Source: an uncultured Lachnospiraceae bacterium | GTDB taxonomy: Bacteria; Bacillota; Clostridia; Lachnospirales; Lachnospiraceae | NCBI GenBank assembly: GCA_947575805.1 | Contig: CANPOY010000002.1 | Location: 1-64,000 of the forward strand | Direction of reading: 5' to 3' | DNA length: 64,000 nt | Part shown: positions 60,774-64,000 of the stretch, one piece after another | Layout of the letters: the number at the start of each line of letters is the position of its first letter | How positions within the stretch are numbered: position 1 is the stretch's first letter | Notes under the pieces: model-generated | The model's database searches: none | What the model was told of the DNA's origin: nothing | What the model saw: the letters and a program-made list of their open reading frames with translations, nothing else | Translations under genes and position numbers: made by a program

Positions 60774-61580
60774 ATGAAACCACTGGAAGCTTTAAGAAAA
60801 AAGAAACTGTTTCTGTTTGACATAGACGGCACTCTGGCGGTAGGTGACAACCTGTACGAGGGCAGCGCCGAACTGCTGGCCCACATTGACCGTATTGGCG
60901 GAAAAACCTACTATATTACCAACAACTCCACCAGAAGCGGCATCGATTACGTGAAAAAATTCCGCGCCGCCTTTTCCCTGGAAACCACGGAGAACCAGTT
61001 CATTACGTCCGGCTTTATGACTCTCCGTTTCCTGCGCCGAAATTATACCGGCAAAAAAATATTCGTGCTGGGAACCGCGTCCTTTGTGGCAGAACTCCGG
61101 CGTAACGGACTCCTGATCACCGAGACTGCGGAGGACGGTATCGACTGCGTGGTGGTGGCATACGACAGTGAACTGAACTACCAAAAGCTGATACAGGTAT
61201 CTAAAGTGCTGCTGACCACGGATGCCCCTTTCTATGCCACCAATCCCGACCTGCGCTGCCCCATAGACTTCGGCTATATCCCGGACTGCGGCTCCATCTG
61301 CAATATGATTACCGCAACCACGGACAAGCATCCCGTCTACCTGGGAAAGCCCAGCCGGGAGGTAGTTGATTTATGTCTGGAATTGTCCGGCTTTGCACGG
61401 GAGGAAACCCTGGTGGTGGGCGACCGCCTCTATACGGACATTGCCTGCGGCATCAATGGCGGCGTGGATACCTGCGTGGTGTTTACCGGAGAAGCACAGC
61501 CGGACGACATGAAGGATACTCCCTACCCTGCAGACTACGCCTTTTCCAATATAAAAGAACTATTAAAATACTGCAGTTAA
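60774..61580 (+). CDS. HAD-IIA family phosphatase (NagD-like)
   Basis: This is a 268-residue hydrolase. Motif I is FLFDIDGTLAVGD, motif II YYITNNSTRSG, then YLGKPS with the lysine and VVGDRLYTDIACG with the acidic pair. The capping domain type is IIA, as in NagD and p-nitrophenyl phosphatases that act on nucleoside monophosphates or sugar phosphates. It is monocistronic. Confidence 0.92.
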   Translation: MKPLEALRKKKLFLFDIDGTLAVGDNLYEGSAELLAHIDRIGGKTYYITNNSTRSGIDYVKKFRAAFSLETTENQFITSGFMTLRFLRRNYTGKKIFVLGTASFVAELRRNGLLITETAEDGIDCVVVAYDSELNYQKLIQVSKVLLTTDAPFYATNPDLRCPIDFGYIPDCGSICNMITATTDKHPVYLGKPSREVVDLCLELSGFAREETLVVGDRLYTDIACGINGGVDTCVVFTGEAQPDDMKDTPYPADYAFSNIKELLKYCS

Positions 61581-61587
61581 AAAGCAA

Positions 61588-61618
61588 AAGACCGGCAGCC
61601 GCTTATTTGCTGCCGATC
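61588..61618. terminator. bidirectional terminator
   Basis: An 11-base stem with one mismatch (61588-61598 with 61608-61618) lies between the convergent HAD and DegV genes. The minus-strand side continues TTTTGCTTTTT, so it chiefly ends the degV transcript. Confidence 0.85.
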
Positions 61619-61639
61619 TCTCCTGTCCGGTTTTGAAAT

Positions 61640-62545
61640 TCATCGGTGGATTGCTTTCTCGATGACGCCGATTCCCAGAGGATACGGACCGGTATGCACT
61701 CCGATGGTTGCACCGATCTGACAGGTGGGAAGCTCCTTTACATCATGGCCCTGGGCCTGCAGCTCCCGTACCACACTGTCCCGGTATTGCTTCCCTTCTT
61801 CTATGTCATAACCATAACCAATCACAATGCTGTAGCAATCGATCCCCAGTCCTCCCTTTTTTAAATAGGACAACAGCAGATCCGTAGCCTTTGCAGTGCT
61901 GCGCTTTCTTCCTCTGCCAATTCCCGATGGAAATATTTCCCCTTTTTTCAACGTAATCACCGGACGTATATCCAGAACGCTGCCTGCCAGCGCCCCCACC
62001 TTACCGATACGCCCGCCGTGCTTTAAGTATTCCATATTGCCTACTGTAAAAAATATCCTGCCGGTGCCCTTGATCTCTTCCAGCCGCGCCACTGTGTCCT
62101 GATAGCTGGACCCGGCATCCCGCATCTCTGCCGCTTCCAGCACATACAGCCCCTGCAGCACTGTATTGACGGTAGCATCAATAACAGTGATCTCCGCATT
62201 TGGATAGTCCTCCCGAATTGCTTCCCTGGCATTCAGCGCAGACTGCATGGAGCCGCTGAATTTTGTGGTAATACAGATACAGATCACCGGCATTCCCGCT
62301 TCTGCATAGGGGCGGAAAGCATCCATATAGTCCCTGACCGAAGGTAAGGAGGATTTGGGATATACCCCCTTCCGATCCACCATTTGCTGATAAAAATCTC
62401 TGATGCCGATTTCCACGTTTTCTTTCTGATAATGCTCATTATCAAAGGACACATAAAAAGGAACTACTGTAATGTTTTTCTTTTCTGCAAGCTCTGCCGG
62501 CAAATCACAGGAGCCATCGCTGATAATATGGAATGCTTCACTCAT
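61640..62545 (-). CDS. DegV-family fatty-acid-binding protein
   Basis: This is a 301-residue protein. SDGSCDLPAEL, PFYVSFDNEHY, SSLPSVRDYMDAF, ITTKFSGSMQSA and GNMEYLKHGGRIGKVGAL are the family motifs. DegV proteins bind fatty acids and include FakB, which presents them to the FakA kinase; no fakA lies nearby. Expressed from its own promoter with a short leader. Confidence 0.93.
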   Translation of the reverse strand: MSEAFHIISDGSCDLPAELAEKKNITVVPFYVSFDNEHYQKENVEIGIRDFYQQMVDRKGVYPKSSLPSVRDYMDAFRPYAEAGMPVICICITTKFSGSMQSALNAREAIREDYPNAEITVIDATVNTVLQGLYVLEAAEMRDAGSSYQDTVARLEEIKGTGRIFFTVGNMEYLKHGGRIGKVGALAGSVLDIRPVITLKKGEIFPSGIGRGRKRSTAKATDLLLSYLKKGGLGIDCYSIVIGYGYDIEEGKQYRDSVVRELQAQGHDVKELPTCQIGATIGVHTGPYPLGIGVIEKAIHR

Positions 62546-62585
62546 ATGTTTACTGACCTTTCATAAGTTATTGTCTATAAAGTAA

Positions 62586-62614
62586 AGAATACCACTTACC
62601 TTTTAAAATAGCAA
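62586..62614 (-). promoter_or_regulatory. promoter of degV gene
   Basis: Minus-strand TTGCTA (62609-62614), 17-bp spacer and TATTCT (62586-62591), 40 bases before the ATG. The rest of the 132-base gap after tyrS is AT-rich; I found no clear terminator for tyrS. Confidence 0.6.
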
Positions 62615-62677
62615 TGCAATTCATTACATAAAATTACACTTTATAGTTTTTTAATCTTATTTATGTGGTTTTTGTTA

Positions 62678-63973
62678 CTACATATCTGTCTCCAATCTCA
62701 CAAACTGCCTCTTTCCCACCTTTAACACGTCGCCTGCCTTAACTCTCTCCTCCATATCTTTCACTCGCTCGCCGTTCCTCCAGACACCGCCCTGGGCAAC
62801 CAGCCTGCGGAAACCGGCACCACTCTCCACATACCCTCCGTTTACCAGCGGGCGGACACAATCCAGCAGGTTTCCTCTTTCTAAGATGACCTGCAGGGCA
62901 TCCACATTCTCCGGCACGCTGCGGTTGGTAAATGCCTCCCGGAAAAAGCGCTCTGCCGCTTCCGCTTCTTCCTCATGATTGTACAGTGCCGTGATCATCC
63001 TTGCCAGCAGCAGCTTTGCATCCCTGGGATTTCCTCCGTCCGCCAGCTCCTCCTTCACCCTGTCCAGTTCCTCCGGCTGAATATCCGTCCCCAGCTCGAA
63101 ATATTTTACGATCAGACCGTCCGGAACCTGCATCACTTTCGTAAACATGGTCCTGGCGTCCTCATGGACACCAATGTAATTTCCCAGGCTCTTACTCATC
63201 TTCTCCACGCCGTCAATTCCTTCCAGAATCGGCATGAACAGCACTGCCTGAGGTTCCTGTCCACGCTCTTTCTGCAGACTTCTGCCCATGAGGATATTGA
63301 AAGTCTGATCCGTTCCCCCCAGCTCCAGATCGGCTTCCAACGCAACGGAATCATAAGCCTGCATTAAGGGATAGAAAAATTCATGTAAGCCGATGGGGAC
63401 ATTGTTCCGGAAGCGATTTTGAAAATCATCCCTCTCCAGCATTCTGGCCACCGTTGTTGTGGACGCAAGCTCCAGCACCTGTCCGAAATCCAGGTGTTCC
63501 AGCCATTCCCCGTTGTACCGCACCTGGGTCTTGTCCCTGTCCAGGATTCTGAATATCTGCTCCTGATAGGTTTGTGCATTGACGCTTACCTCTTCATCCG
63601 ACAAGGCCTTTCTTCCCTTGCTCTTTCCGGTGGGATCCCCGATCCTCCCGGTGAAATCTCCGATCACCACCACAATCCTGTGTCCCAGATCCTGCATCTG
63701 TTTCAGCTTCCGCAGCGCCACCGCATGTCCCAGATGTATGTCCGGCGCACTGGGATCCATGCCGAATTTGACAGTCAGCGGTTTCCCCGTCATGATACTG
63801 CGCCTCAGTTTCTTCTCCAGTTCTTCCTCCCCAATCAGCTCGGCCGCTCCCTGTCTGATGACACGCATCTGATGACGGACCAGCGCCGCTGTCTGCTCCT
63901 CATCCATTTGCCGCATCATCTCCCCATTTTCCTGGGATCCCCTTTTCATAGATTCTGTTTCTGTTGTTTTCAT
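62678..63973 (-). CDS. tyrS: tyrosyl-tRNA synthetase
   Basis: This is a 431-residue class I synthetase. PDIHLGHAVAL (HIGH), [11 protein letters not shown] (KMSKS) and the tyrosine pocket GGTDQTFNILMG are present; the C-terminal S4 RNA-binding domain has VWRNGERVKDMEERVKAGDVLKVGKRQF. The HLGH and KMSKS pattern is that of TyrZ-type enzymes. The N-terminus runs about 20 residues beyond usual, and ATGs at internal positions (e.g. MRQMDEEQ) are possible starts. Only 27 bases upstream are in the window. Confidence 0.95.
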   Translation of the reverse strand: MKTTETESMKRGSQENGEMMRQMDEEQTAALVRHQMRVIRQGAAELIGEEELEKKLRRSIMTGKPLTVKFGMDPSAPDIHLGHAVALRKLKQMQDLGHRIVVVIGDFTGRIGDPTGKSKGRKALSDEEVSVNAQTYQEQIFRILDRDKTQVRYNGEWLEHLDFGQVLELASTTTVARMLERDDFQNRFRNNVPIGLHEFFYPLMQAYDSVALEADLELGGTDQTFNILMGRSLQKERGQEPQAVLFMPILEGIDGVEKMSKSLGNYIGVHEDARTMFTKVMQVPDGLIVKYFELGTDIQPEELDRVKEELADGGNPRDAKLLLARMITALYNHEEEAEAAERFFREAFTNRSVPENVDALQVILERGNLLDCVRPLVNGGYVESGAGFRRLVAQGGVWRNGERVKDMEERVKAGDVLKVGKRQFVRLETDM

Positions 63974-64000
63974 GCCTGCTCTCCTTTTTTGTTATTTGCA

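Overview
The window reads as a chromosomal segment of a spore-forming gut Clostridium, most likely Lachnospiraceae. The evidence is an intact spoIIAA-spoIIAB-sigF operon, the order valS-folC-small ORF-zinc-ribbon/TPR protein, an addB-addA pair in place of recBCD, ECF-type vitamin transport subunits, a T-box and a TPP riboswitch, and rich AGGAGG Shine-Dalgarno sites. No rRNA, tRNA, CRISPR array, prophage or intact transposase was seen. The family assignment is inference from gene content, not a database result.

Layout. 1-9.8 kb, minus strand: a MarR regulator with a double palindromic operator, a GH25 lysozyme, the SpoIIA sporulation switch, a zinc-ribbon/TPR membrane protein, a 50-residue ORF missed by length filters, folC and valS behind a T-box leader. 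9.9-18.8 kb: a YjbR/DUF3795 fusion, an ECF S component, a PadR/HAAS/DUF4097 envelope module, a GH13 amylase, a nuclease-helicase fusion and an HPr-like protein without the phosphorylatable histidine. 19-25 kb: a DNA-metabolism pair (TIGR03915-like plus radical SAM) with two LexA-like boxes at its promoter, a GGDEF/degenerate EAL/LamG protein, asnA and a zinc-binding membrane protein. 25-33.7 kb: a GT-C-like membrane protein and an acyltransferase, then a response regulator/ABC transporter/histidine kinase locus, then a second PadR module in which HAAS and DUF4097 are fused.

34-39.9 kb: an HTH membrane protein with a P-loop kinase-like partner, a carbamoyltransferase remnant, a GT2 transferase, a HAD-CPBP fusion, greA and an MraY-like transferase. 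40-48.5 kb: a large GH2 enzyme, a TetM-like translational GTPase fused to a YacP/Rae1 A-site endoribonuclease domain, an HhH-GPD-like protein, and thiT under a TPP riboswitch. 48.5-64 kb: addA, addB, a 3-methyladenine glycosylase, an Rpn-family nuclease with 13 near-identical heptads, an acylphosphatase, an ABC-F protein behind an attenuator-like leader, a HAD phosphatase, a DegV protein and tyrS.

The most unusual items are the translational GTPase-Rae1 fusion, the ABC-F leader with a four-codon ORF and terminator, the cytoplasmic GGDEF-EAL-LamG protein, the HAD-CPBP fusion, and LexA-like boxes on the radical SAM repair pair. Several genes probably act together: spoIIAA/AB/sigF control forespore transcription; addA/addB form the double-strand-break exonuclease, with a base-excision glycosylase in the same operon; the PadR modules probably respond to envelope stress.
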